Assembly: GCF_030704305.1 (NCBI RefSeq)
Contig: NZ_CP131935.1
Span: 2,046,001-2,110,000 of the forward strand
DNA from: Massilia sp. R2A-15
GTDB lineage: Bacteria > Pseudomonadota > Gammaproteobacteria > Burkholderiales > Burkholderiaceae_D
Direction of reading: 5' to 3'
Length of the DNA: 64,000 nt
The translations under genes were made by a program, and so were the position numbers. Shown here piece after piece: positions 26,554 to 34,850 of the stretch. The notes under the pieces were generated by a model that worked only from the letters and a program-made list of their open reading frames with translations, did no database searches and was not told the DNA's origin. Position 1 is the first letter of the stretch. The number at the start of each line of letters is the position of its first letter.

Positions 26554-26898
26554 ATGTCAGACAGCCATCACTCCGAACCCGAAATTCCGTTTCGCACCCT
26601 GCTGTACCGCTTCATGTTCTTCGAATGGATGTTCGCCGACATGAGCGCGGCGCGCGACCTGTTCGAGCGGCACGCGGCGTGGCAGCACAATCGCCGCATG
26701 TGCCGCTACCTGCCGGTGTATCTGCGCCGCTGGTCGGTGCTGACGTTCTTCGACTTCGGGCTCGGCATGCTGTTCGAGCGCGCGCTGCAGGCCAGCCTGC
26801 TGTCGGCGTGGTTCTTCACCTGGTCGTGCGTGAGCCTCACCGGGATGGTCGTCATTTCGGTCGCGTGGATCGTGCTGTCGAACGCGAAGATGTCGTGA
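26554..26898 (+). CDS. Small hypothetical membrane protein, 114 aa
   Basis: The ATG at 26554 has AAGG upstream. The N-terminal half is rich in Phe, Met, Arg and His (LLYRFMFFEWMFADMSAARD) and resembles a cytoplasmic amphipathic region. The C-terminal half has two hydrophobic segments (about 66-86 and 90-110). I do not recognise the family. It lies 72 bp after the methyltransferase gene on the same strand and may share the transcript. Confidence 0.65.
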   Translation: MSDSHHSEPEIPFRTLLYRFMFFEWMFADMSAARDLFERHAAWQHNRRMCRYLPVYLRRWSVLTFFDFGLGMLFERALQASLLSAWFFTWSCVSLTGMVVISVAWIVLSNAKMS

Positions 26899-26906
26899 TT
26901 CCGGTT

Positions 26907-27017
26907 GTCGTTCCCGCCACCGGCGGGAACGACTTCCTGCGAAGGCAGGAACCCATGCTGAATCTGAGTTCACCGAAACGACCGCTCAGTATAGTTTCCT
27001 GCCTACGCAGGAACGAC
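26907..27017. repeat. Cluster of three hairpins between convergent genes
   Basis: A perfect 12-bp stem with a 3-nt loop lies at 26907-26933 (GTCGTTCCCGCC and its complement). Two 7-bp stems of the TTCCTGC...GCAGGAA type follow at 26934-26951 and 26996-27013, the second pair separated by CCCATGCTGAAT-like sequence. This style matches REP elements widespread in proteobacteria. There is no T-tract, so any terminator role would be Rho-linked or structural. Confidence 0.7.
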
Positions 27018-27019
27018 AG

Positions 27020-28216
27020 TCAGGCGGTTCTTACGCCAACGGCCTGTCCATCGGCGTCGAACTTGTCCGCCACCGACACCGCCTGAATCCCCATCGCGCG
27101 CAGCGCTTCGCACAACTCGTCGAGCTCCGCCTCCACGTCGCCGGCCAGGTCGAAGCCCTTTTCGGCCGACACCATCGGCCCGTCCTCGCCGCCGCGGTAC
27201 AGGTTGATCCGCAACGTCAGCTCGTCCCCGGAAGCGGCCGGCGCGACGATCGCACTCAGTTCGGCCGGATCGACCGCGTGAGCTTCAAGCGCCTGGCCGA
27301 TCTCCGACATCACGCCCAGCATCGCCAGTTCGGCCATGCCCTGCTCCTTGGCGCCGTAGAACAGGTCCTGGTACAGGAAGTTCAGCGACACCGATGAAGG
27401 ATCGGCCGCCAGGCAGGCCTGCAGCAGCGGCGCCGCGTCCAGCGTCCACTGGCGGTAGCGCTCCATGCGCGCGTCGTACCATGCCTCGGCCGCAGCCTCG
27501 CCGGCCGGCTCGGCGTAGAACGGATCGTCGGCGCGCCGGCGCACGAAGCCCAGCAGGAAGCGCAGCTCCATCGCTTCGTCTTCCGGCGCGAAACCGCCTC
27601 CGGACCAGCCGGCGATGCTGGCCGACAGCACCGGCGTATCGACCATCTTCTTCTCGCTCATCGTCGCGGCCACTTCGCGCAGCATGTCGTTCAGCTGGCT
27701 GTAGCTGATGCGGTCGATTTCGTCGAGGTCGTAGGCGTGGCTGATCAGGACAACGGTGGCGTCCGCGCTCTCCAGCCCGGCCTGCTGAAAGCTGGCGCGC
27801 AGCAGTTCGAAAGCGGCGACGTCCTGGAACGTCTGCTCCTGTTTCAAGCCGCCCGTCGTGCTGACGAACACCGGCACCAGGAAGGCGTCGATCTCCTCGG
27901 CCGGCCGGCCCTCGCGCCGCAGCGTGGTGGTCGCGGCGGCCTCCTCGACCTTGCCGCGCAGGTAGCCAAACGCGCCGGCGTCGGTGAAGCGGGCCTGCTC
28001 GATCGCGCCGTACAGCACCTCGTCGTTCTTCTTGCGCAGCGCATTGCGCACCAGGCGCGCCAGTTCCGCTTCCTTTTCGCGCAAGGCGGCGGGATCGTCC
28101 TCTTCGCGTTCGGCGATGTCGAGCGCCAGGTCGGCCAGCGCCTGCGCCATCTGCTCGGTATTGTCCTCGGGCGCGGAGGCGGATTTTCGAGGGACTGGGC
28201 GCTTATTCTTTGGCAT
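27020..28216 (-). CDS. Hypothetical protein, DUF2863-like
   Basis: The 398-aa soluble protein begins MPKNKRPVPRKSASAPEDN, a basic, Pro/Ser-rich start followed by acidic helices (residues about 20-90: ALADLALDIAEREEDDPAAL). It resembles the DUF2863 family of Burkholderiales as I remember it; I could not confirm this. The middle (RISYSQLNDMLREVAATMSE) and the C-terminus (DEELTLRIN-like strands, AMGIQAVSVADKF) look alpha/beta. No catalytic motif, signal peptide or membrane helix is visible. An upstream in-frame ATG at 28267 has no ribosome site. It is monocistronic and divergent from the DUF4331 gene. Confidence 0.72.
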   Translation of the reverse strand: MPKNKRPVPRKSASAPEDNTEQMAQALADLALDIAEREEDDPAALREKEAELARLVRNALRKKNDEVLYGAIEQARFTDAGAFGYLRGKVEEAAATTTLRREGRPAEEIDAFLVPVFVSTTGGLKQEQTFQDVAAFELLRASFQQAGLESADATVVLISHAYDLDEIDRISYSQLNDMLREVAATMSEKKMVDTPVLSASIAGWSGGGFAPEDEAMELRFLLGFVRRRADDPFYAEPAGEAAAEAWYDARMERYRQWTLDAAPLLQACLAADPSSVSLNFLYQDLFYGAKEQGMAELAMLGVMSEIGQALEAHAVDPAELSAIVAPAASGDELTLRINLYRGGEDGPMVSAEKGFDLAGDVEAELDELCEALRAMGIQAVSVADKFDADGQAVGVRTA

Positions 28217-28289
28217 GGGAAACGGACGGGCGGTTTGTAAAACGCTATGGTAGCAAACGGCGTTCATATTTGATTACAACTTTCACAAA

Positions 28290-28317
28290 TTGACATCATG
28301 TGTTCGTTACTTAACAT
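28290..28317 (+). promoter_or_regulatory. Candidate sigma-70 promoter of the DUF4331 operon
   Basis: TTGACA at 28290-28295 is a perfect -35. TAACAT at 28312-28317 is a moderate -10 with a 16-bp spacer. The start site would be near 28324, leaving a leader of about 68 nt before the ATG at 28392. Confidence 0.5.
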
Positions 28318-28391
28318 TGCGCCAATGATCAGCCTGATACCGTGTTTGTCCTGAACAACCAGTTTTCTAAACCACGAACGGGACCCGCATC

Positions 28392-29903
28392 ATGAAGAAA
28401 ATGAAGAGCCAACATCGGGCGCTGGCCGCGCTGATTTCGAGCCTCATGCTTGCGGGCGCGTTCGGCCCCGCGCACGCATCGAGCCACCGCGAAGCGCCGT
28501 TCCTGACGAACGCGCCGAAAGTCGACGGAACCGACTTCTACATGTTCCGCAGCTATGAACCAGGCCGCGACGGTTACGTCACCATGATCGCCAACTACAT
28601 CCCGTTCCAGGATCCGCAGGGCGGCCCGAACTTCTACCAGTTCGACCAGAATGCGCTGTATGAAATCCATGTCGACAACAACGGCGACGCCAAGGAAGAC
28701 ATCACGTTCCAGTTCCGTTTCACGAACACCTCGAAACATACGCCGCTGACTGTCGGCGGCAAGCAGGTCATGATCCCGCTGATTAACTCGGGCACCATTT
28801 CCGGCGTCAATCCGGCCACGCTGAATGTGCGCGAGACCTTCAGCATCGACATGGTCAAGGGCGACCGCCGCGCAGGCGCCGCCGGCCGCACCCACCTGAC
28901 CGCCACCGGCGGCGGCTCCTCGTTCGACAAGCCGGTCGATAACATCGGCGACAAGACCTTCGGCGGCGCGAGCGGCTACGAGACCTACGCCAACCAGCAT
29001 ATCTACAACGTCTCGATGGGCGCCTGCGGCACCGGCCGCGTTTTCGTGGGCCAGCGCAAGGAGCCGTTCTACATCGCCGTCGGTAAGATCTTCGACCTGT
29101 TCAACCTGAATCCGCTGGGGCCTGAAAACGGCGGCAACGCCAACGACCTGGAGAAGAAGAACGTCAGCTCCATCGCGATGGAAGTGCCGATCGCCTGCCT
29201 GACCAGCGGCAGCGAGCCGGTGATCGCGGCGTGGACCACGGCGAGCATGCGCCAGGGCCGCCTGCTCAATCCATCGCCGGCGTCGGGCATCAACAACGCC
29301 ACCAAGGAAGGCGGTGCCTGGAGCCAGGTATCGCGCGTCGGCATGCCGCTGGTGAACGAGGTCGTGATCGGCATGGACGACAAAGACCGCTTCAACACCT
29401 CAAGGCCGACTGGCGACGCGCAGTTCGCCACCTACGTCACCAATCCGACCCTGCCGGCACTGGTCGAGACGCTGTTCCCGACCGCGAAGGCGCCGACCAA
29501 CTTCCCGCGTACCGACCTGGTGGCCGCGTTCCTGACCGGTATCGCCGGTGTAAACCAGTCGAAGTCACAATCGACGGTCGTCACGTATGAAGCGCTGCGC
29601 CTGAACACCTCGATCCCGCCGACCCCGATCGCCAACCAGAACGTGCTGGGCGTAGCCGCTGGGGACAATGCCGGGTTCCCGAACGGACGCCGTCCGGCCG
29701 ACGACGTGGTCGACGTGTCGCTGCGCGTGGCGATGGGCGCCCTGTGCGTACTGACCGGCGCGACCGACACCCTGAAAGTGGGCTGCAAGCCAGCGGACGC
29801 ACCGGCCGGCGGCGCCGCGCTGACCGACGGCGTGCGCAAGGCGGCGACCGACTTCAAGCCAGCCTTCCCTTACCTGAACACGCCGCTGCCAGGCAATCAA
29901 TAA
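28392..29903 (+). CDS. Secreted DUF4331 family protein
   Basis: The 503-aa protein has a signal peptide (basic start, hydrophobic 10-22, cleavage near AHA-SS at about 30) and matches the DUF4331 family: SSHREAPFL at the mature N-terminus, DGTDFYMFRSYEPGR, and repeated GLNPLGP-like loops. An acidic loop at 95-103 (DNNGDAKED) looks like a calcium site. The function of DUF4331 is not established; the mature start and repeats suggest a beta-rich extracytoplasmic protein. A strong -35 lies upstream. A lipoprotein gene follows after 14 nt, and HupE/UreJ and DoxX genes further on belong to the same strand run. Confidence 0.9.
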   Translation: MKKMKSQHRALAALISSLMLAGAFGPAHASSHREAPFLTNAPKVDGTDFYMFRSYEPGRDGYVTMIANYIPFQDPQGGPNFYQFDQNALYEIHVDNNGDAKEDITFQFRFTNTSKHTPLTVGGKQVMIPLINSGTISGVNPATLNVRETFSIDMVKGDRRAGAAGRTHLTATGGGSSFDKPVDNIGDKTFGGASGYETYANQHIYNVSMGACGTGRVFVGQRKEPFYIAVGKIFDLFNLNPLGPENGGNANDLEKKNVSSIAMEVPIACLTSGSEPVIAAWTTASMRQGRLLNPSPASGINNATKEGGAWSQVSRVGMPLVNEVVIGMDDKDRFNTSRPTGDAQFATYVTNPTLPALVETLFPTAKAPTNFPRTDLVAAFLTGIAGVNQSKSQSTVVTYEALRLNTSIPPTPIANQNVLGVAAGDNAGFPNGRRPADDVVDVSLRVAMGALCVLTGATDTLKVGCKPADAPAGGAALTDGVRKAATDFKPAFPYLNTPLPGNQ

Positions 29904-29917
29904 GCCAAGGAGACACC

Positions 29918-30169
29918 ATGGATAAATCTAAACTCAGCGCGATCGCCGTGGCGGTCCTCGCGGCTGCGGGCCTGGCGGCCTGCGGCGGGACCGAGACGAC
30001 GATCTTCCCGGTCCCGGATCCAACCCAGACCACGCCGGCGGCCGATGCCTTCTTCTCCGTCGTTTCTGGTATTGTTTCGACAACGTCGGAAGACGGTTTG
30101 CCGAAGGACCCGATCGACACCATCGTCGCGACCGCGCCGGAAGACACTCAGCCGGAGCCGGTCGGCTAA
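29918..30169 (+). CDS. Small lipoprotein, 83 aa
   Basis: The 83-aa product starts MDKSKLSAIAVAVLAAAGLA and has a lipobox ending LAAC (Cys at about 22), so it should be lipidated and anchored, with Gly-Gly at +2/+3 favouring the outer membrane. The mature part is acidic and rich in Pro and Thr (PVPDPTQTTPAADAF). An AAGGAG site precedes the ATG, 14 nt after the DUF4331 stop. A terminator follows immediately, so DUF4331 and this lipoprotein form the main transcript. Function unknown. Confidence 0.8.
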   Translation: MDKSKLSAIAVAVLAAAGLAACGGTETTIFPVPDPTQTTPAADAFFSVVSGIVSTTSEDGLPKDPIDTIVATAPEDTQPEPVG

Positions 30170-30195
30170 TCCGCGCACCGCTCGCATCACCACGG

Positions 30196-30234
30196 CTGGA
30201 ACCGGGCTCACAAAAGGCCGGTTCCAGTTTTTTT
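30196..30234 (+). terminator. Rho-independent terminator
   Basis: A 10-bp GC-rich perfect stem (CTGGAACCGG and CCGGTTCCAG, 30196-30205 and 30218-30227) with a 12-nt loop is followed by a run of seven T. It lies 27 nt after the lipoprotein stop and ends 12 nt before the next start codon. Because the downstream genes continue on the same strand, read-through would attenuate the TPR/HupE/DoxX part of the cluster. Confidence 0.92.
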
Positions 30235-30245
30235 GCAAGGGCTCC

Positions 30246-31430
30246 ATGAACGCAGCATTACTCTTTCGACGACTGCTCCCTGCGCTGCTGCCGATGCTGT
30301 GCGGCGCCGTGTTCGCCACTCCCTACATTCCGAAAGACGGCAAGCAGGTGCTCGAACACCTGCCCAGCCGCGCCGACCCGGTGCAGCGCGAACTGATGCA
30401 AATGCGCGCCGCCTTGTCGGCCAATCCGAACGATCTCGCCCGGGCCGCCGCGCTGGCGCAACGCTACATCGAACAGGCGCGCACCGAAGGCGACCCGCGC
30501 TACCTGGGCTACGCGCAAGCGGCGCTGGCGCCGTGGTGGAAGCTGCCGGCGCCGCCCGACCAGGTGCTGGTGCTGCGCGCGACGCTCCGCCAGAGCACCC
30601 ACCAGTTCCAGGCCGCGCTGGCCGATCTGGACGCCGTCCTGAAGCACGACAGCGGCAACGCTCAGGCCTGGCTGACCCGCGCCACGGTGCAGCTGGTGAT
30701 CGGAGACTACGCCGCCGCCAAGGCCAGCTGCATGCGCCTGGCCATGCGCGCGCCGTCGCTGGTCACGCAGACCTGCCTGGCCAACGTCGCCAGCGTCAAC
30801 GGCGACGGGCGCGCCAGCTATGCGCGCCTGAAGGCCACGCTCGAACGCCAGCCGGACATCGATCCCAACCTGCGCAGCTGGGTTGAGACGCTGATGGCGG
30901 AAATGGCCGCGCGGCTCGGCGAGGACGCCGACGCCGAGGCGCTGTACCGCAAGGCGCTGGCCGCCGGCGAGCCGGACAGCTACCTGCTCGGCGCCTGGTC
31001 CGATTACCTGCTCGATCATGGCCGCGCGCCGGAAGTGGTCAGGCTGCTCAAGGACAAGGGCCGCGTGGACGCGCTGCTGCTGCGCTACGCGATCGCGTTG
31101 AAGACGCTTGGCGCGCCGGACGCCCGCGCGCAGGCCGACGCGCTGCGCGCGCGTTTCGACGCCGCCATGCTACGCGGCGACACCGTGCACCAGCGCGAAC
31201 AGGCGCGCTTCGAACTGGCGCTGCGCGGCGACCCAAAGGCCGCCGTCAAACTGGCGCTGCAGAACTGGGCGGTGCAGAAGGAGCCGGCCGACCTGCGCAT
31301 CCTGGTGGAGACGGCGGCCGCCAGCGGCGACGCCACCGCGACGAAGACAGCGCTGGACTGGATCGCGAAAACGAAGATCGAGGACCGCGCCATCACCGCG
31401 CGGGCCGCAAAGCTGAAGGTGGCGCCATGA
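30246..31430 (+). CDS. Secreted TPR protein
   Basis: The 394-aa protein has a signal peptide (hydrophobic 5-22, cleavage near VFA-TP) and a helical-repeat body of TPR type, with recognisable repeats such as AQAWLTRATVQLVIGDYAAA and DADAEALYRKALAAGEPDSY. It should act in the periplasm or outer membrane as a protein-binding scaffold. AAGGG precedes the ATG. It lies 11 nt after the terminator run and its stop overlaps the HupE/UreJ start (ATGA), so it is coupled to a membrane protein of the same cluster. Confidence 0.85.
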   Translation: MNAALLFRRLLPALLPMLCGAVFATPYIPKDGKQVLEHLPSRADPVQRELMQMRAALSANPNDLARAAALAQRYIEQARTEGDPRYLGYAQAALAPWWKLPAPPDQVLVLRATLRQSTHQFQAALADLDAVLKHDSGNAQAWLTRATVQLVIGDYAAAKASCMRLAMRAPSLVTQTCLANVASVNGDGRASYARLKATLERQPDIDPNLRSWVETLMAEMAARLGEDADAEALYRKALAAGEPDSYLLGAWSDYLLDHGRAPEVVRLLKDKGRVDALLLRYAIALKTLGAPDARAQADALRARFDAAMLRGDTVHQREQARFELALRGDPKAAVKLALQNWAVQKEPADLRILVETAAASGDATATKTALDWIAKTKIEDRAITARAAKLKVAP

Positions 31431-32557
31431 TCCGCCGTCTGATGGTTGCCCTGCTGGCGTTGCTGCTCGCTGCGCCGGCGCTGGCCCACAAGCCGAGCGA
31501 CAGTTACCTCACCCTCAAGGTCGAAGGCAGGCAAGTCACCGGCCAATGGGACATAGCCCTGCGCGACCTCGACATGGCGATCGGCCTGGACGCCGACGGC
31601 AACGGCGAGCTGACCTGGGACGAGGTGCGCGCGAAGCACGCAGCCATCGCCGCCTACGCCCTGTCGCGCCTGTCCCTCGCCGTGCCGAAAGCAGGCGCCT
31701 GCCCGCTTGCCGTGACCGGACACCTGATCGACGACCACAGTGACGGCGCCTACGCCGTGCTGCACCTGCAGGCGGCCTGCCCCGCGGAGGCGGCCACGCT
31801 CGACGTCGAGTACAAGCTGCTGTTCGACATCGACCCGCAGCACAAGGGGCTGCTGCGGCTCGAACACGGCGCGCTGACATCGACCGCCATCTTCACGCCC
31901 GACAGCGCGCACCAGTCGCTGCAAGTCGACGGCGCATCGCGCTGGCGCCAGTTCGCCGACTACGTGAAGCACGGCGTCTGGCATATCTGGATCGGCTACG
32001 ACCACATCCTGTTCCTGCTCTCGCTGCTGCTGCCGGCGGTGCTGGTCCGGCGCGACGGCAAATGGGACGGCGGCGCCAGCTTCCATGCGTCCTTCATCGA
32101 CGTGCTGAAGATCGTCACGGCGTTCACGCTGGCGCACTCGATCACGCTCAGCCTGGCGGCGCTCGGGGTGCTGTCGATCGCGTCGCGGGTGGTCGAATCG
32201 GCGATTGCGCTGTCGGTGGCGCTGGCGGCGCTGAACAACATCTGGCCGCTGTTTCACGGGCGCCGCGCGCTGGCCGCGTTCTGCTTCGGCCTGATCCACG
32301 GTTTCGGCTTCGCCAGCGTGCTGCTCGACCTGGGCCTGCCGGCGACTTCGCTGCTGCTCTCGCTGGTCGGTTTCAATGCGGGCGTCGAATTGGGGCAGCT
32401 GACCATCGTTGCGATCTTCCTGCCGCTGGCGTTTGCTGCGCGCCGAACGGCGTTTTACCGCAATGTGGTGCTGGTGGGCGGATCGGCGCTCATCTTCGCA
32501 ATCGCCACCGTGTGGCTGGCCGAGCGCCTGCTGAACCTGAAGATCATTACCGCATGA
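31427..32557 (+). CDS. HupE/UreJ-family membrane protein with a periplasmic EF-hand
   Basis: The 376-aa protein has a signal peptide (cleavage near ALA-HK), a periplasmic N-terminal domain of about 150 residues and seven to eight membrane helices from about 175 on, with the HupE signature WHIWIGYDHILFLLSLLLPA and the second motif CFGLIHGFGFASVL. Residues 55-66 form a near-canonical EF-hand loop (DADGNGELTWDE), so it may bind calcium. HupE/UreJ proteins are linked to nickel/cobalt uptake, but this long form with an N-terminal domain is functionally open. ATGA overlap with the TPR gene upstream and with DoxX downstream. Confidence 0.88.
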   Translation: MIRRLMVALLALLLAAPALAHKPSDSYLTLKVEGRQVTGQWDIALRDLDMAIGLDADGNGELTWDEVRAKHAAIAAYALSRLSLAVPKAGACPLAVTGHLIDDHSDGAYAVLHLQAACPAEAATLDVEYKLLFDIDPQHKGLLRLEHGALTSTAIFTPDSAHQSLQVDGASRWRQFADYVKHGVWHIWIGYDHILFLLSLLLPAVLVRRDGKWDGGASFHASFIDVLKIVTAFTLAHSITLSLAALGVLSIASRVVESAIALSVALAALNNIWPLFHGRRALAAFCFGLIHGFGFASVLLDLGLPATSLLLSLVGFNAGVELGQLTIVAIFLPLAFAARRTAFYRNVVLVGGSALIFAIATVWLAERLLNLKIITA

Positions 32558-32943
32558 TGGCCGGACGTTTGCTGCTCGCCGTATTCTTCGTTGTCGCCGG
32601 CGTGTTGCATTTCGTGCTGCCGGACACCTACGCGAAGGTGATGCCGCCTTGGCTGGGTTGGCACGCGCAATTGGTGGCGATCAGCGGCGCCTGCGAAATC
32701 GCCGGCGGCATCGGAGTGGTCGTGCCGCGGCTGCGGCGCGCGGCCGGATGGGGCCTGATCCTCCTGTCGATTGCGGTCCTGCCGGCCAATGTGCAAATGC
32801 TGCTCGATGGTCTGGAGGCCGGACGTCCGGCCTGGCAGATTGGGCTGCTGGTCCTGAGGCTGCCGCTGCAGGCATTGTTAATCTGGTGGATCTGGCGCGT
32901 CGCCGCTTCCGCTGAACCCGGGGCTCTGGTCCTGCGGACCTGA
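32554..32943 (+). CDS. DoxX-like membrane protein with a repeat-derived C-terminus
   Basis: The 129-aa protein starts MMAGRLLLAVFFVVAGVLHF, overlapping the HupE stop by 4 nt, and has four membrane helices (about 3-20, 43-60, 68-86, 95-115) with the FFVVAGVLHFV entry typical of DoxX-like proteins. The last residues (ALVLRT) and the TGA stop are read from the 27-nt palindromic repeat at 32920, so the original stop has probably been lost or replaced. Partner or substrate unknown. Confidence 0.82.
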   Translation: MMAGRLLLAVFFVVAGVLHFVLPDTYAKVMPPWLGWHAQLVAISGACEIAGGIGVVVPRLRRAAGWGLILLSIAVLPANVQMLLDGLEAGRPAWQIGLLVLRLPLQALLIWWIWRVAASAEPGALVLRT

Positions 32944-33006
32944 CTCCATCTTCATCGTCGCCGCGTGAGCTTCAAAAACGGGGTCAGGTCCGCGGGACCA
33001 GACCCC
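32920..33006. repeat. Inverted pair of 27-nt palindromic repeats
   Basis: A slightly altered copy (32920-32947, one inserted C and one substitution) and an intact opposite copy (32980-33006, one base different in the loop) flank a 32-nt spacer. The left copy contributes the end of the DoxX-like gene. Confidence 0.82.
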
Positions 33007-33095
33007 ACCTGCGCTACTGCCGGCGATTTGCGCGCACCGTCTGCATCGTCGCCCATATATACTGTCGGGATTCGCAGCCGTTCAGGGAGAACACA

Positions 33096-34388
33096 GTGTC
33101 GCTTGAAACCTTTTTTAAACTCAGGGAGAGCGGCACCGACGTGCGCACCGAACTGGTGGCCGGCCTGACCACCTTCCTGACGATGGCCTACATCGTCTTC
33201 GTCAACCCGACCATCCTGGGCGACGCCGGCATGCCGAAGGAAGCCGTGTTCGTCGCCACCTGCCTGGCCGCCGCGCTGGGCACGGCGATCATGGCGCTGT
33301 ACGCGAACTACCCGATCGGCATGGCGCCGGGCATGGGCCTGAACGCCTACTTCGCCTACGCCGTGGTGCTGGGCATGCACGTGCCCTGGCAGTCGGCGCT
33401 GGGCGCGGTGTTCATCTCGGGCTGCCTGTTCGTGCTGGTCAGCGTGCTGGGCCTGCGCGAGATGATCGTCAACGGCATCCCGCGCTCGCTGCGCACCGCG
33501 ATCACGGTCGGCATCGGCCTGTTCCTCGCGCTGATCGCATTGAAAAGCGCGGGCCTGGTGGTGGCCAGCCCGGCCACCATGGTCACCGCCGGCGACCTGC
33601 ACCAGCCGACCGTGTTGATGGCGGTGTTCGGCTTCCTGCTGATCGTCACGCTCGACCGCCTGCGCGTGAAGGGCGCCATCCTGATCGGCATCATCGTCGT
33701 CACGGTCCTGAGCTTTTTCTTCGGCGGGAACACCTTCAAGGGCATCGTCTCGGCGCCGCCTTCGCTCGCGCCCACTTTCCTGCAACTGAATGTCCAGGGC
33801 GGCCTGTCGATGGGCTTCCTGAACGTGGTGCTGGTGTTCTTCCTGGTCGAACTGTTCGACGCCACCGGCACCCTGATGGGCGTGGCCAACCGCGCCGGCC
33901 TTCTGGTCGAAGGCAAGATGGCCCGCCTGAACAAGGCGCTGCTGGCCGACAGCGTGGCGATCGTCGCCGGCTCCGCGCTGGGCACGTCGAGCACCACCGC
34001 CTACATCGAAAGCGCGGCCGGCGTGCAGGCGGGCGGGCGCACCGGCCTGACCGCGCTGACCATCGCCGTGCTGTTCCTCGCTTGCCTCCTGATCGCGCCG
34101 CTGGCCGGCGTGGTGCCAGGCTATGCCACCGCCCCGGCGCTGCTGTTCGTGGCCTGCCTGATGCTCAAGGAACTGGGCGAGATCGAATGGGCCGACACCA
34201 CCGAAAGCGTGCCGGCGGCGATCTGCGCGCTGGTGATCCCGTTCACCTACTCGATCGCCGAAGGCATCGCGTTCGGCTTCATCACCTACGCGATCCTGAA
34301 GCTGACCACGGGGCAAGCGCGCAAGGTCAAGCCGATTGTCTGGGTGATCGCCGCGGTCTTCGTGTTCCGCTTCGCCTGGCTGCACTAA
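33096..34388 (+). CDS. NCS2 purine permease (AzgA-like)
   Basis: The 430-aa protein starts at GTG 33096 after GGGAGA (first residues MSLETFFKLRESGTDVRTEL). It has 12-14 membrane helices and the AzgA/GhxP features: GLTTFLTMAYIVFVNP in helix 1, GMGLNAYFAYAVV, a central FFLVELFDATGTLMGVANRAG and ALGTSSTTAYIESAAGVQAGGRTG. Such permeases import adenine, guanine or hypoxanthine with protons. A TATACT -10 lies at 33058, but no purine riboswitch is visible in the short leader. It converges on uspA with a 4-nt overlap. Confidence 0.92.
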   Translation: MSLETFFKLRESGTDVRTELVAGLTTFLTMAYIVFVNPTILGDAGMPKEAVFVATCLAAALGTAIMALYANYPIGMAPGMGLNAYFAYAVVLGMHVPWQSALGAVFISGCLFVLVSVLGLREMIVNGIPRSLRTAITVGIGLFLALIALKSAGLVVASPATMVTAGDLHQPTVLMAVFGFLLIVTLDRLRVKGAILIGIIVVTVLSFFFGGNTFKGIVSAPPSLAPTFLQLNVQGGLSMGFLNVVLVFFLVELFDATGTLMGVANRAGLLVEGKMARLNKALLADSVAIVAGSALGTSSTTAYIESAAGVQAGGRTGLTALTIAVLFLACLLIAPLAGVVPGYATAPALLFVACLMLKELGEIEWADTTESVPAAICALVIPFTYSIAEGIAFGFITYAILKLTTGQARKVKPIVWVIAAVFVFRFAWLH

Positions 34389-34819
34389 GCCTTGCCCAGC
34401 GCGACCAGGATGCTGCAGGGCGCGCGCTCGAGCAGCGTCTCTTCCTCGGCTTCGCTCCACCAGCGCGCCAGGCGCGAACGGTGGCGATGGCCGACCACGA
34501 CAAGGTCGCAGCCGAGCGAGCGCGCGCAGGTGGCGATGTGGCCGACCGGGTCGCCGAATACCAGCTGGCCCTGGGCGTCGAGGTTGCGCGCCTTTAGCCA
34601 TTCGACGCCTTCGCGCAGGATCCGCATCGCGGCCTGCTGGTGTTCGTCGGGAAGGTGGGTCGCGCCGAGCGGTTCGGCCGACAGGTCGGCGCCGCTGCTG
34701 CGCAGGATCGCCAGGAGATGGGTGTGGGCGTTCATCGCCAGCGCCACGTCGGCGCCTTCCTTCAGGGCGTTGATACCCTCTTCGCTACCGTCGTAGCACA
34801 GCAGTATATTGCGGTACAT
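34385..34819 (-). CDS. Universal stress protein, UspA family
   Basis: The 144-aa single-domain Usp begins MYRNILLCYDGSEEGINALK, with the Usp beta1-alpha1 start and a terminal ATP-binding region (LVVVGHRHRSRLARWWSEAEEE). The canonical G-2X-G-9X-G(S/T) loop is poorly kept, so nucleotide binding is uncertain. It is convergent with the purine permease and 31 bp downstream of the phosphatase-like gene on the same strand. Confidence 0.87.
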   Translation of the reverse strand: MYRNILLCYDGSEEGINALKEGADVALAMNAHTHLLAILRSSGADLSAEPLGATHLPDEHQQAAMRILREGVEWLKARNLDAQGQLVFGDPVGHIATCARSLGCDLVVVGHRHRSRLARWWSEAEEETLLERAPCSILVALGKA

Positions 34820-34850
34820 GATGCTCTCCCACCGGGAGATTGTAGCGCAA

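Noticed and set aside
33007-33095. Purine riboswitch before the NCS2 permease
   Set aside because: The 89-nt leader shows no three-stem purine aptamer; only a -10 element is visible.
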